In this document: one piece after another, positions 26,101 to 34,402 of the stretch | How the letters are laid out: each line of letters starts with the position of its first letter | How positions within the stretch are numbered: the stretch's first letter is position 1 | Assembly: GCA_026990385.1 (NCBI GenBank) | Contig: JALXDL010000087.1 | Coordinates: forward strand, 1 to 49,534 | Direction of reading: 5' to 3' | Length of the DNA stretch: 49,534 nt | From: DRKI01 sp011051875 | GTDB lineage: Bacteria; Desulfobacterota; Desulfobulbia; Desulfobulbales; Desulfobulbaceae | Position numbers and translations under genes: made by a program | The notes under the pieces: generated by a model | The model's database searches: none | What the model saw: the letters and a program-made list of their open reading frames with translations, nothing else | Told to the model about the DNA's origin: nothing

Positions 26101-26924
26101 GGATGCTGCCGTTCAAGAAATCGTTTCTCACCTTTCTCACCGAGGGCATCCGGATGGCCAGGTTCAAGCCCGATATCCGGTTTGACGAAGAGCCGCCGCC
26201 CGGGCTGGTCCTGGGCGCTGCCATGCCGGCGGAGGCGGCTCCGGCCGGAACGGTCATCCCCGAACCAGTGCAGTTGAAGGAGAGCTACCGGGTCCTGGTG
26301 GCGGCCAGGCCGACCAGCGTCAACCGCGGGGCGACCATCATGCCCCATGCCGTCAACCTGGAGATGGCCTGCGGCGACCGCTCCACCACCCTGATCAACC
26401 TCAACTACCCGGTGCAGAAGACCTTTGACTGGCGGCCGGAGAGCTGCGATGAAGTGCGGATCCAGATCGAGGTCGGCAGCCTGTTGCTGCAGAAAAAGTA
26501 CGAAGGAAAGCTCGCGTTTCCCATGTTTGTCAAGGACTTCCAGGCCGGCAGCCACCTCTTTACGCCCGCTGATTTCCCTGACCAGGCCAAGGCCCTGAAA
26601 CGGATGAAGATCAAGACCATTACGGTCAATTATCGGCTCAAGGGGATCCGGCCGATCCTGGAGATCGTGGCCAGGGAGAACGAACGGATCAAGGCCATGG
26701 AGCGTGCCGAGGCCGAGCGGAAGAGGCAGGCCGGCAGCGGCTCGGATATCACCAAGCTGCTGGCCGCCTGGGAACGGCGGCAGAAAGAGGAGGCCCTGCA
26801 GAACGAGGCCATGAAACGGGCCTGGAAGGCCCGGCAGGAAAAGCTGGCCGAGCAGAAAAAAAAGGCCTGGGAGGCCAGGCTGCCCGATGTGCCGCGCGAC
26901 ATCACGACCTGCTGGGACCAGTGA
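23115..26924 (+). CDS. tssM: T6SS membrane core protein TssM (IcmF family)
   Basis: A 1269-residue protein that spans the inner membrane and periplasm to contact TssJ. Two N-terminal helices (about residues 8-60) precede a cytoplasmic NTPase-like domain with an intact Walker A, GESGSGKTT (residues 126-134), and ILDTAGRY. A third helix (LVAWMAIVLALSGMLSFSFV, about residue 440) leads into the long periplasmic part. The last 80 residues are unusual: a highly charged, probably coiled-coil tail (KAMERAEAERKRQAG, KRAWKARQEKLAEQKKKAWE). It starts 3 nt after tssL. Confidence 0.95.
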   Translation: MKKFLSTALRFILLALLLLLVVLLCFGLVLWMKWPWWLALFFLFGIAGLWLVWLFVRKILLRRREQQFVSQVMQEDGVSAGRPGEGGEGELELQERWKEAIDALRSSHLRRQGNPLYVLPWYMVIGESGSGKTTAIRSANLSAPFAETTKIPGFGGTRNCDWWFFDQAIILDTAGRYAIPRNGEADRDEWQHFLSLLARYRRKEPLNGLVVTVSAEKLMTADPAAVAGDGQQIRQRIDELMRVLGSRFPVYVLVTKCDLIRGMTRFCDRLPERILEQAMGLLNRDLSSDVDSLHSRMGSLIGRRLRELRLLFLQKMGRQDAGGSPQGDPDLLLFPDEFRKFHARLLPFLRSVFKENPYQETPVLRGIYLGSGRQEGTPYSHFLDAQGLTREQEVLPGTGRGLFLHDLFARILPADRRLYAPTQSYLAWNRLTRNIGLVAWMAIVLALSGMLSFSFVKNMKVLRRAEQEFATPVTLRGDLLTDVVIMDRFRQAVSRVEEANRNWWLPRFGLDESRIVEQRLKAKYCRQFDQEYAAAFDRRLEERIGGFSQATPDEVVGRHVAHLARRINLIRARLDGSDLEALAARPTPSFRPLLATTDSGMADEISDRIEGEYLHYLAWQTDPGRLRGEMARLQTMLQHILTLPGTNFNWLVSWVNRDSGLAYLTLEDFWGHGLGRGDVASVPPAFTTRGKKEIDTLLGELDSALPDPMLIAAGKVRFRKWYAHAYRQVWREFAERFPEAEYYLKDREQWRQAASSMASDKGPYFSLLAKMAGELKFLAADSGAPAWIGLVQELQLVRQEALGEKKIREQKSLLAKVAKKGKKALGSLEKTVGRSAGGLLSGRLAAGKLFNEYREALDSIIPAASSRKVSFEMATALFREDPAVSKSPFYVAQRALVRLRSEMDGSGDGDRMIWRLVAGPLMYLRDYVCLEAACQLNSLWEQDVLVEIEGVGDKSKINSLLFESGGYGLRFIQGPAAPFLKRSLKKGFYPAAALGRMLPFKKSFLTFLTEGIRMARFKPDIRFDEEPPPGLVLGAAMPAEAAPAGTVIPEPVQLKESYRVLVAARPTSVNRGATIMPHAVNLEMACGDRSTTLINLNYPVQKTFDWRPESCDEVRIQIEVGSLLLQKKYEGKLAFPMFVKDFQAGSHLFTPADFPDQAKALKRMKIKTITVNYRLKGIRPILEIVARENERIKAMERAEAERKRQAGSGSDITKLLAAWERRQKEEALQNEAMKRAWKARQEKLAEQKKKAWEARLPDVPRDITTCWDQ

Positions 26925-26951
26925 AAAACCGTCCGGCGCAAAGGTTTTTTC
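26923..26951 (+). terminator. Weak AT-stem hairpin between tssM and tssA
   Basis: GAAAAACC (26923-26930) can pair with GGTTTTTTC (26943-26951), with a T-run in the distal arm. It sits at the tssM stop, 32 nt before tssA. It might attenuate readthrough, but the stem is short and AT-rich. Confidence 0.3.
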
Positions 26952-26982
26952 TGATTGACCATAGACGGCAAGAGAGCACCTG

Positions 26983-28575
26983 ATGGATTTTCTCTCCCTC
27001 GGAAGCGATCCCGTCGGACCTGACAGTCCGGCAGGCAGCGATGTCCGCTACGAGCCCGCGTTCGAAGAACTCCAGGCCGAGATCGACAAGTTGTCCCTCC
27101 CGTCCGCCGCCACGGAAGGCGTTGACTGGGAGAAGGTCTCGGACCTGGCCGCTTCCATCCTGGCCGACCAGGCCAAGGACCTGCTCGTGGCCGCCTATTT
27201 CGGCGTGGCCCGGATCCATCTCGACGGGTACCGGGGGCTGGCCCTGGCCCTGCAGGTCCTGGCCGACCTGCTGGAGAACTTCTGGGACACCCTGTTTCCG
27301 AAAAAGAAACGGATGCGCGGCCGGCTGGCGGCCGTGGAATGGTGGGTCGAAAAAAGCGAGGCCGCCCTGGAGATGTTTTCGCAGGATGTCATTGCCGAGG
27401 AGGAAAAGGCAGCCCTCTATACCGCCTGTGACCGGCTGGAGCAGTTGCTTGCCGACCTGTTCCCGGAACCCCCGAGCCTGGGGCCGTTGACGCGTCTGCT
27501 TGACAACCTGGCCGTGGCTGCAGGGCCGGCTGTCTCCTCCGCCCCCGAGCCCGAGCAGCGGCCACCGGCAACGCCGCCTCCCGGCCCGGAACCTTCACCT
27601 GCCGCGGCGGCACCCCGGCCGGCGCAACCGGTTTCCCCGCCGGAAGCGACCCCTGTCAGTGCCGACAACGCCGAAACCGCGGTGCAGAACGGCCTGCAGC
27701 TCCTGCGCCGGGCAGCGCCCCTGCTGCGGGAAGACAATCCGGCCGGACCGCAACCCTATCGGCTGCTGCGGCTGGCCCTCTGGTCACCGGTTGACAGCCT
27801 GCCGCCCGCCACCGATTCCAGGACCCTGATCCCCCCGCCCGAGCCACAGACCGTCACCATGCTCCACGACATCGCCGGGCGCGGAGACTGGGCCGTCCTG
27901 GTGGAGGCGGCGGAAACGCAGCTCAGCCAGTACATATTCTGGCTGGACCTGAACCGCTACAGCGCAGAGGCCCTGGCACACCTCGGCCCGCCGTATGCCG
28001 CTGCCTGCGACGCCGTTCGCCGGGAGACCGGGTGCCTGCTGCAGCGGTTACCCGGCCTCGAGGGACTGGCCTTTGCCGACGGCATGCCCCTGGCCGATCC
28101 CGAGACGCGGGACTGGCTGCAGACCCTGGCCCCCGGTGGCGGCGTGGCCGAAATCGGCCTGGCCGACAGCGAGGACCGGGAGACCGGGGATGACCGGTTC
28201 GCCGAGGTCATGGACCAGGCGCGGACCCTCATGGAGGACAACAAGCTGATCAAGGCGGTCGCCCTGCTCCGGGAGGAGATGCTGCACTGTGTTTCGGCCC
28301 ATGAGCGGTTTCGGTGGCGACTGGCCCTGGTCCGGCTGTTGATCCGATCGAAAAACAGCAGCCTGGCTCTCCCCCATTGCGACCAGTTGCTCGGCGATAT
28401 CGACACCTACCGGCTGGAGCGCTGGGATCCCGGCCTGGCCCTGACCTGCTTCAAGGTCATCCGGGCCGGCCTGAAGACCCTGCCGGACGAGACCGCCCGG
28501 GAACGTGCCGACGCCATGCTGCACCGCATCGCCCGCCTCGACCCCGTGGAGGCCCTCCGCCAGGGCGCGGGATGA
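26983..28575 (+). CDS. tssA: T6SS cap/assembly protein TssA (ImpA N-terminal domain)
   Basis: Coordinates tube and sheath assembly between the membrane complex and the growing sheath. The 530-residue protein has the ImpA_N domain over about residues 1-150 (LGSDPVGPDSPAGSDVRYEPAFEELQAEI and LENFWDTLFPKKKRMRGRLAAVEWWVEK). A Pro/Ala-rich linker follows near residues 180-225. The C-terminal part (MEDNKLIKAVALLREEML) resembles the VasJ-type extension. A 58-nt gap with a weak hairpin separates it from tssM. Confidence 0.92.
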   Translation: MDFLSLGSDPVGPDSPAGSDVRYEPAFEELQAEIDKLSLPSAATEGVDWEKVSDLAASILADQAKDLLVAAYFGVARIHLDGYRGLALALQVLADLLENFWDTLFPKKKRMRGRLAAVEWWVEKSEAALEMFSQDVIAEEEKAALYTACDRLEQLLADLFPEPPSLGPLTRLLDNLAVAAGPAVSSAPEPEQRPPATPPPGPEPSPAAAAPRPAQPVSPPEATPVSADNAETAVQNGLQLLRRAAPLLREDNPAGPQPYRLLRLALWSPVDSLPPATDSRTLIPPPEPQTVTMLHDIAGRGDWAVLVEAAETQLSQYIFWLDLNRYSAEALAHLGPPYAAACDAVRRETGCLLQRLPGLEGLAFADGMPLADPETRDWLQTLAPGGGVAEIGLADSEDRETGDDRFAEVMDQARTLMEDNKLIKAVALLREEMLHCVSAHERFRWRLALVRLLIRSKNSSLALPHCDQLLGDIDTYRLERWDPGLALTCFKVIRAGLKTLPDETARERADAMLHRIARLDPVEALRQGAG

Positions 28576-28599
28576 TGGAAAAGAGGGCGTGTTGTACCA

Positions 28600-28612
28600 A
28601 TTCGATCCGAAT
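28600..28612. promoter_or_regulatory. Small palindrome upstream of the tssB promoter
   Basis: ATTCG-ATC-CGAAT is a perfect 5-bp inverted repeat 14 nt upstream of the sigma-54-like site. It may be part of an activator or repressor site, though it is too short to be sure. Confidence 0.3.
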
Positions 28613-28625
28613 ACGGGTTTCGCGG

Positions 28626-28641
28626 TGGCGGGATTTATGCT
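28626..28641 (+). promoter_or_regulatory. Sigma-54-type promoter for tssB-tssC-hcp
   Basis: TGGCGGGATTTATGCT has the invariant GG (28627-28628) and GC (28639-28640) spaced by 10 nt, and matches 9 of the 12 defined bases of the TGGCACG-N4-TTGCW consensus. It lies in the 111-nt noncoding gap between tssA and tssB. Transcription would start near 28652, about 35 nt before tssB. Sigma-54 control of T6SS genes, often of hcp, is known in Vibrio and Pseudomonas. An enhancer-binding activator would be needed; none is in the window. Confidence 0.6.
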
Positions 28642-28686
28642 ATACAGTTAATTATCCGTGCAATATCTCAGAAAAGGGGGAATGTC

Positions 28687-29175
28687 ATGGCCAAGGAAGC
28701 ATCCGTAGCCCCGAAGGAGAGGGTCAATATCGTCTACCGCCCCGCCACAGGTGATGCCCAGGAAGAGGTGGAACTGCCGCTGAAGCTGTTGATAATGGGA
28801 GATTTCACGCTCAGCGAGGATGACCGGCCCCTGGAGGACCGGGAACCGGTCAGCGTGGACAAGGACAATTTTGACGAGGTCCTCAGGGCGCAGAAGATCT
28901 CGCTTTCCATGACGGTTCCGAATAAGCTCTCCGATGACCCGGACGAGGAGATGAACGTCTCCCTGGGATTCGATTCCATGAAGGATTTCGGCCCCGAGGC
29001 CATCGCGGAAAAGGTGCCGGAGCTGAAAAAGCTGCTGGAGCTGCGCAAGGCCCTGACGGCTCTGAAGGGACCGTTGAGCAATGTGCCTGAATTCCGGAAA
29101 AAGATCCAGGGCCTTGTCGAGGATGATGCGGCAAGGGAGCAGTTGCTGAAAGAACTTGGCGTGGATGACAAATAA
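28687..29175 (+). CDS. tssB: T6SS contractile sheath small subunit TssB
   Basis: With TssC it forms the contractile sheath. The 162-residue product has the TssB signatures near the start (VNIVYRPATGD, EVELPLKLLIMGDFT) and the long C-terminal helix ELKKLLELRKALTALKGPLSN. AGGGGGAA precedes the ATG at 28687. This is the first gene after the sigma-54-type promoter and is followed at 12 nt by tssC. Confidence 0.97.
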   Translation: MAKEASVAPKERVNIVYRPATGDAQEEVELPLKLLIMGDFTLSEDDRPLEDREPVSVDKDNFDEVLRAQKISLSMTVPNKLSDDPDEEMNVSLGFDSMKDFGPEAIAEKVPELKKLLELRKALTALKGPLSNVPEFRKKIQGLVEDDAAREQLLKELGVDDK

Positions 29176-29187
29176 GGGAGAGTGCAT

Positions 29188-30675
29188 ATGGCCGGCGAAC
29201 AGGAACAGATTGTCCCGGGAGAGGAGCGGACCGTAGAGCAGCAGGTTTCGTTGCTGGATGAGATCACCCAGGCCACGAAACTGCAACCGGCCGACGAGGC
29301 CTTTGATATGACCAAGAAGGGCGTGGAGGCCCTGATTTCCCAGCTCATTGCGCCCGGCAGGGAGGCGGGCAAGGTCACCAAGGCCGTGGTGGACGATATG
29401 ATCGCCGAGATCGACAAAAAACTCGGCCTCCAGGTTGACGCCATTCTCCATCATCCCGAGTTCCAGAAGCTGGAATCGGCCTGGCGTTCCCTGAAGTACC
29501 TGGTGGACAACACCGACTTTCGGGAAAATATCAAGCTGGAGATGCTCAACGTGAGCAAGGAGGACCTGCTCGACGATTTCGAGGATGCGCCGGAGATTCC
29601 CAAGTCCGGGCTCTACAAGATCGTGTACACGGCCGAATATGGCCAGTTCGGCGGCCAGCCCTACGCGGCCCTGATCGGCAACTACGAATTCGGTCCCGGC
29701 CCCCAGGATATCAAGCTGCTGCAGAACGTGGCCAGCGTGGCCGCCATGGCCCATGCGCCGTTCATCGCCGCCGCCGGCCCCCAGTTCTTCGACCTGGACG
29801 ACTTCCGGGATCTCCCCAATCTCAAGGACCTCAAGTCCATCTTCGAGAGTCCCAAGTACATCAAGTGGCAGTCCTTCCGCGAGTCCGAGGATGCCCGCTA
29901 CGTGGGGCTTACCCTGCCCCGCTTTCTGCTTCGTCTTCCCTACGGGCCCGAGACCATGCCGGTCAAGGCCTTCGACTATGAAGAGCACGTGGAAAACGGC
30001 CACGATCGGTACCTGTGGGGCAACACCGCCTTTGCCTTTGCCACCCGCCTGACCGACAGTTTCGCCAAGTACCGCTGGTGCGCCAACATCATCGGGCCCA
30101 TGGGCGGCGGCACGGTGGAGGACCTGCCCCTGCACCAGTACGAGGCCATGGGCGCAATCCAGACCAAGATCCCCACCGAGGTTCTGATCTCGGAGCGGCG
30201 GGAGTTTGAACTGGCCGAGGAGGGGTTCATCGCGCTCACCATGCGCAAGGGCAGCGACAATGCCGCCTTCTTTTCCGCCAACTCGGTGCAGAAACCCAAG
30301 TTCTTCGGCATCAGCAAGGAGGGCAAGGAGGCCGAGCTCAACTACAAGCTGGGCCTGCAGCTCCCCTACATGTTCGTCATCAACCGGCTGGCCCACTATC
30401 TCAAGGTGATTCAGCGGGAGAACATCGGCACCTGGAAGGAGCGCAGTGACCTGGAAAACGAGCTCAACAAGTGGATCAGCCAGTATGTGACCGAGATGGA
30501 CAACCCGCCCCCCATCGCCCGCAGCCGCAGGCCGCTGCGCGAGGCCCAGGTGACCGTGGAGAGCGTGGAGGGGGAACCGGGCTGGTACCGGGTCGGGCTG
30601 AAGGTCCGGCCCCACTTCAAGTACATGGGGGCCTTCTTCACCCTCTCCCTGGTCGGCAAGCTGGATAAAAAATAA
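29188..30675 (+). CDS. tssC: T6SS contractile sheath large subunit TssC
   Basis: The large sheath subunit, recycled by ClpV after contraction. The 495-residue protein shows family hallmarks: FQKLESAWRSLKYLVDNTDF, FLLRLPYGPETMPVKAFDYEE, the WGNTAFAFATRLTDSF segment, PTEVLISERREFELAEEGFI, and a C-terminal YRVGLKVRPHFKYMGAFFTL. ATG 29188 is preferred to GTG 29182 because AAGGGAG lies seven nt before the ATG but only one before the GTG. A divergent relative may lie at the right edge of the window. Confidence 0.97.
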   Translation: MAGEQEQIVPGEERTVEQQVSLLDEITQATKLQPADEAFDMTKKGVEALISQLIAPGREAGKVTKAVVDDMIAEIDKKLGLQVDAILHHPEFQKLESAWRSLKYLVDNTDFRENIKLEMLNVSKEDLLDDFEDAPEIPKSGLYKIVYTAEYGQFGGQPYAALIGNYEFGPGPQDIKLLQNVASVAAMAHAPFIAAAGPQFFDLDDFRDLPNLKDLKSIFESPKYIKWQSFRESEDARYVGLTLPRFLLRLPYGPETMPVKAFDYEEHVENGHDRYLWGNTAFAFATRLTDSFAKYRWCANIIGPMGGGTVEDLPLHQYEAMGAIQTKIPTEVLISERREFELAEEGFIALTMRKGSDNAAFFSANSVQKPKFFGISKEGKEAELNYKLGLQLPYMFVINRLAHYLKVIQRENIGTWKERSDLENELNKWISQYVTEMDNPPPIARSRRPLREAQVTVESVEGEPGWYRVGLKVRPHFKYMGAFFTLSLVGKLDKK

Positions 30676-30690
30676 CAGAGGAGGCGAGCA

Positions 30691-31179
30691 ATGGCACTGA
30701 ATGCATACCTGAAACTGACAGCGGAATCCACCGGCGAGATCAAGGGCTCGGTGACCCAGACAGGGAGGGAAGACTCCATCATGGTGATCGCGGTTGAGCA
30801 CGAGATCGTCTCGCCGCGCGACGCCGCCTCCGGCCTGCCCACCGGCAAGCGGCAGCACAAGGCCCTGGTGATCACCAAGGAGGTGGACAAGTCCAGCCCG
30901 CTTCTCTATACGGTCCTGGTCAACAACGAGAACATCACCAGCTGGGAACTCCGTTTCTGGCAGCCGTCCGCCTCGGGCCAGGAGGTCCAGCACTATACGA
31001 TCCAGCTTGAAAACGCCTCCATCTCGGGTATCCGGATGGAGATGCTCAACAACAAGTACCCCGAGAACATGGCCCACAAGGAACGCGAGCACGTCTCCTT
31101 TACCTACCAGAAGATCATCTGGACCTGGGAGGACGGCGGCATCACCGCCCAGGATGATTGGGAAGCCCCCAATGCCTGA
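30691..31179 (+). CDS. hcp: T6SS tube protein Hcp (TssD)
   Basis: Stacks as hexameric rings to form the expelled tube. The 162-residue product has the Hcp pattern: YLKLTAESTGEIKGSVTQTGRE, VEHEIVSPRDAASGLPTGKRQHKAL and a C-terminal FTYQKIIWTWEDGGITAQDDW. GGAGG precedes the ATG. There is no extra C-terminal domain, so it is structural rather than an evolved Hcp effector. It lies 15 nt after tssC. Confidence 0.96.
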   Translation: MALNAYLKLTAESTGEIKGSVTQTGREDSIMVIAVEHEIVSPRDAASGLPTGKRQHKALVITKEVDKSSPLLYTVLVNNENITSWELRFWQPSASGQEVQHYTIQLENASISGIRMEMLNNKYPENMAHKEREHVSFTYQKIIWTWEDGGITAQDDWEAPNA

Positions 31180-31195
31180 TACCTGCGCCTGAGCC

Positions 31196-31609
31196 GTGCG
31201 GGAAGAGCGGTTGCTCGAACGGATCCGGCGCCGGGAGCGGGAGCCCTGGCGCCGGGAGCGGCAGGAGCCCAAGCAGGTGGTCGATTCCATCCTTGCCCAC
31301 CTGCACCATATTCTCAACACCAGGCGGGGTAATGTCGTGATCGCCGAGGACTACGGGGTCCCCGATTTCACCGAATTTCTTTCCCACTACCCCGATTCGC
31401 TGCGCGAGTTCGAACGGGCCATACGCCAGACGATCAGCAGGTACGAGCCGCGGCTGGGAGCGGTGCGGGTCAGCTTCGTTCCCAGGGAAGATGACCGGTT
31501 CGTGGTCCGTTTCCAGATCAGTGCCCGCCTGGCTGTGGATTCGTCAAGGGAACCGGTCCTGTTCGAGAGCATCCTCGACAGTGACGGCAAGATCAGGCTC
31601 AAGGGATAA
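31196..31609 (+). CDS. tssE: T6SS baseplate protein TssE (gp25-like)
   Basis: A 137-residue gp25-like wedge component. It has RLLERIRRRE-type basic N-terminal sequence, the DSILAHLHHILNTRRGNVVIAEDYGVPDF core and a C-terminal region ending with the expected VRFQISARL strand. The start is GTG at 31196, 16 nt after hcp; the ribosome site is poor, so translation may be coupled to hcp. Confidence 0.93.
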   Translation: MREERLLERIRRREREPWRRERQEPKQVVDSILAHLHHILNTRRGNVVIAEDYGVPDFTEFLSHYPDSLREFERAIRQTISRYEPRLGAVRVSFVPREDDRFVVRFQISARLAVDSSREPVLFESILDSDGKIRLKG

Positions 31610-31614
31610 CGCCC

Positions 31615-33345
31615 ATGCTCAACCGCTACTATCTCCAGGAGCTGGCCGCCCTGCGCGACCTGGGCAAGGAATTCGCCGAGGCCCACCCGGCCATCGCCTC
31701 CATGCTCAGCGGACCCACGGCAGATCCGGACGTGGAGCGCCTCCTGGAGGGAGTGGCCTTCCTCACCGGCCTGATACGGGAGAAACTCGATGACGATTTT
31801 CCAGAGATCGTCCATGACCTGATCCAGCTTGTCTGGCCCCATTATCTCAGGCCGCTGCCGGCCGGATCCATCGTCGCCTTCCGGCCAAAGCCCTCGCTGA
31901 AACAGCCCCTGGTTGTCCCGGCCGGGGTGCAGCTCGCCTCGGTGCCGGTGGAGGGAACCACCTGCCTGTTCCGCACCTGCTACGATGTCGAGGTGCAGCC
32001 GCTTCGGCTGCTCGACGCCTCCTTTGTCGAGCCGCCGGGCCGGCCGCCGGCCATTCTCCTCCAGCTGGAACTGAGCGGTATCCCCCTTGCCTCCTGGATG
32101 CCGGAGAAACTCCGGTTCCACCTGGCCGGCGACTACCCGGCGGCCACGGACCGCTACCGGTTGCTGCGCCGCCACCTGCACCGGATCGTCATCAGCAGCG
32201 AGGGCGGCCGGGACCTGGTTCTGCCGCCGCAACACCTGGAGCCGGTGGGATTGTCCATGGCCGAGGGGAGTATTCCCTATCCGGCCGCCTCCTTTCCCGG
32301 TTACCGGATCCTGCAGGAGTACTTCACCCTGCCGCAGAACTTTCTCTTTCTCGACGTGACCGGCTGGGAGCAGTGGCAGGGGCGCGGCGAGTCGGGCAGG
32401 TTCGAGATCCGGTTCGAACTGGCGGATCCTTCCGGCCCGATGCCGCGGATACGGCGAAACGATTTCGTCCTCTTTGCCACTCCGGTGATCAATCTCTTTC
32501 CCCACGAGGCCGACCCCATCCGCCTGGACCATCGCCGCACCGAGTATCGTGTCCGGCCCACATCCAGCCGCATCGATCACTTCCAGGTCTATTCCGTGGA
32601 CAAGGTGGTGGGATACGTCCAGGGATCGGCCACGGCCCGGGAATATGTACCCTTTGATCACTTCAGCCGGGCCGCGGCCACCGGACCGGTCTACCATCTC
32701 CGCTACCGGAGCGCCCCTGCCAGGCCCGGTTCCGAGGTCTTCCTCTCGGTAGCCTATCCGCCCGAGGCCGGCCCGCCGGTGACCGAGACCCTGAGCATCG
32801 GCCTGACCTGCACCAACGGCGGGCTCCCGGAGAGTATCCAGAAAGGCGACATCTGCCGGCCCACCAGCAGCACGCCGGAGTTCGTCGAGTTCGCCAATAT
32901 CACCCCGCCGACCCTCGGCGTCCAGCCGCCCCTGGACCGGAACCTGCTCTGGCGCCTGCTCTCCCACCTGTCGCTCAACAGTGTCTCCCTGGCCACCACC
33001 AGGAACCTGAAGGCCCTGCTGGGGCTGTATCTCTTCCCGGACACCCGCGACCGCACCGCCCTGCTGGCCAACCGCAAGCGAATCGCCGGCATCGAGAAGG
33101 TCACCAGCCGGGGCGTGGACCGGCTGGTATCAGGGCTCATGCTCCGGGGGCGTGAGATCGAACTCAGCGCACGGCACGACCATTTCGCCGGACCGGGCGA
33201 CCTGTACCTGTTCGGATGCGTGCTCAACGAGTTCTTCGCCGTCTACGCCACCCTCAACTCCTTTACCCGCTTTGTTCTCCGGGAAACCCTGCAAGGGGAG
33301 GTGATCACATGGCCGGCACGGATCGGGGAACGACCCCTGACTTGA
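31615..33345 (+). CDS. tssF: T6SS baseplate protein TssF
   Basis: A 576-residue wedge protein with the conserved N-terminus YYLQELAALRDLGKEFAEAHP and FPEIVHDLIQLVWPHYLRPLP near residue 60. FVLFATPVINLFPHEADPI and the C-terminal LYLFGCVLNEFFAVYATLNSF are further family marks. It starts 5 nt after tssE and its end overlaps the tssG start by 37 nt. Confidence 0.96.
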   Translation: MLNRYYLQELAALRDLGKEFAEAHPAIASMLSGPTADPDVERLLEGVAFLTGLIREKLDDDFPEIVHDLIQLVWPHYLRPLPAGSIVAFRPKPSLKQPLVVPAGVQLASVPVEGTTCLFRTCYDVEVQPLRLLDASFVEPPGRPPAILLQLELSGIPLASWMPEKLRFHLAGDYPAATDRYRLLRRHLHRIVISSEGGRDLVLPPQHLEPVGLSMAEGSIPYPAASFPGYRILQEYFTLPQNFLFLDVTGWEQWQGRGESGRFEIRFELADPSGPMPRIRRNDFVLFATPVINLFPHEADPIRLDHRRTEYRVRPTSSRIDHFQVYSVDKVVGYVQGSATAREYVPFDHFSRAAATGPVYHLRYRSAPARPGSEVFLSVAYPPEAGPPVTETLSIGLTCTNGGLPESIQKGDICRPTSSTPEFVEFANITPPTLGVQPPLDRNLLWRLLSHLSLNSVSLATTRNLKALLGLYLFPDTRDRTALLANRKRIAGIEKVTSRGVDRLVSGLMLRGREIELSARHDHFAGPGDLYLFGCVLNEFFAVYATLNSFTRFVLRETLQGEVITWPARIGERPLT

Positions 33346-34352
33346 GGCTCGACCTCAAGCTGTCCCTGCTCAAGGAGGGACACTCATACTCCTTTTACCA
33401 GGTTCTGCGCCTGCTGCGCTGCTGTCTCGATCGGGCCGGGGAGGAGGGAGCGGGCAGCGATGGCGATCCCCTGGACCGGGTCCTGGTCCGACCCGGGCTT
33501 TCCCTCGCCTTTCCGCCCGCGGACGTGGAAGGGGTGGAGGAGATCGTGCACGGCGAGGAGAGCCGTTTCCGGGTCACGGCCACATTTTTCGGCCTCTACG
33601 GTGTCTCGTCGCCCCTGCCCACTTTCTATACCGAGGAACTCATGGACGAGGCATCCGACGACGAGTCGGTGAGCAGGGAGTTCCTGGACATCATCCACCA
33701 CCGTCTCTACCGGCTCCTGTTCCAGGCCTGGCTCAAGTACCGGCAGGCGCCGCAGGTGCTGGAGGAACGGAACCAGGATCATGTCGAGCGGCTCTTCTGC
33801 CTGCTCGGCCTGGGCGAGCCCGAGTTTCGGGAAGGGATCAGGGACAGCCCGCGGCTGCTGCGGTACACCGGGCTGTTCGCCCAGTCGTGCCGGTCCGCCC
33901 TGGGGCTCGAGACCCTGCTCCGCGATGGCCTGGGGCTGCCGGTGCAGGTGGAACCCTGCGTGCGGCGGAAGGCCCGGATTCCCGATGACCAGCGGATTCG
34001 CCTGGGGGCCATGACTGTGCCCCTGGGCAGGGACAGTTTCCTGGGCCAGGAGATGGATGACCGGATGGGCAAGTTCCGCATCCGGGTGGGGCCGCTGGCC
34101 GAAGAAGACTACCGGGCCTTTTTTCCCGGCAGCCCGATGCTGGAGCGGCTGGTCGAGCTGACCGGTCTCTACCTGCTCGAGCCCCTGGAATACGACATCG
34201 ACGTCACCATGGCCGCCAGGGAGGGGCGGACCACCTGCCTGGGCGGACCGCAATGGGCGAGCCTTGGCCTGGACACCTGGCTGTTTTCCGACGGGGAGAT
34301 GGAGCAGGCCACCAGCCGTTTCTACCCGTATCAGGCGAAAGGTGATCGATGA
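33309..34352 (+). CDS. tssG: T6SS baseplate protein TssG
   Basis: A 347-residue partner of TssF. The ATG at 33309 follows GGGGAGGTG and lies inside the end of tssF; the longer frame to 33216 is not used. Family marks are YSFYQVLRLLRC near the start, FFGLYGVSSPLPTFYTEELM, HRLYRLLFQAWLKYR and a C-terminal LGGPQWASLGLDTWL. A 50-nt gap precedes tssH. Confidence 0.94.
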   Translation: MAGTDRGTTPDLRLDLKLSLLKEGHSYSFYQVLRLLRCCLDRAGEEGAGSDGDPLDRVLVRPGLSLAFPPADVEGVEEIVHGEESRFRVTATFFGLYGVSSPLPTFYTEELMDEASDDESVSREFLDIIHHRLYRLLFQAWLKYRQAPQVLEERNQDHVERLFCLLGLGEPEFREGIRDSPRLLRYTGLFAQSCRSALGLETLLRDGLGLPVQVEPCVRRKARIPDDQRIRLGAMTVPLGRDSFLGQEMDDRMGKFRIRVGPLAEEDYRAFFPGSPMLERLVELTGLYLLEPLEYDIDVTMAAREGRTTCLGGPQWASLGLDTWLFSDGEMEQATSRFYPYQAKGDR

Positions 34353-34402
34353 TCCGGTTGATTTAAGGTATTTTCGCCCGATTTCTGACAAGGAGCCTGA
34401 TC

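Noticed and set aside
24036..26555. 839-residue antisense open frame inside tssM
   Set aside because: Shadow frame opposite a recognised TssM; no signal, motif or ribosome site.
28648..31320. 890-residue antisense open frame across tssB-tssC-hcp
   Set aside because: High-GC shadow of three certain genes with a biased Leu/Gly/His-rich composition.
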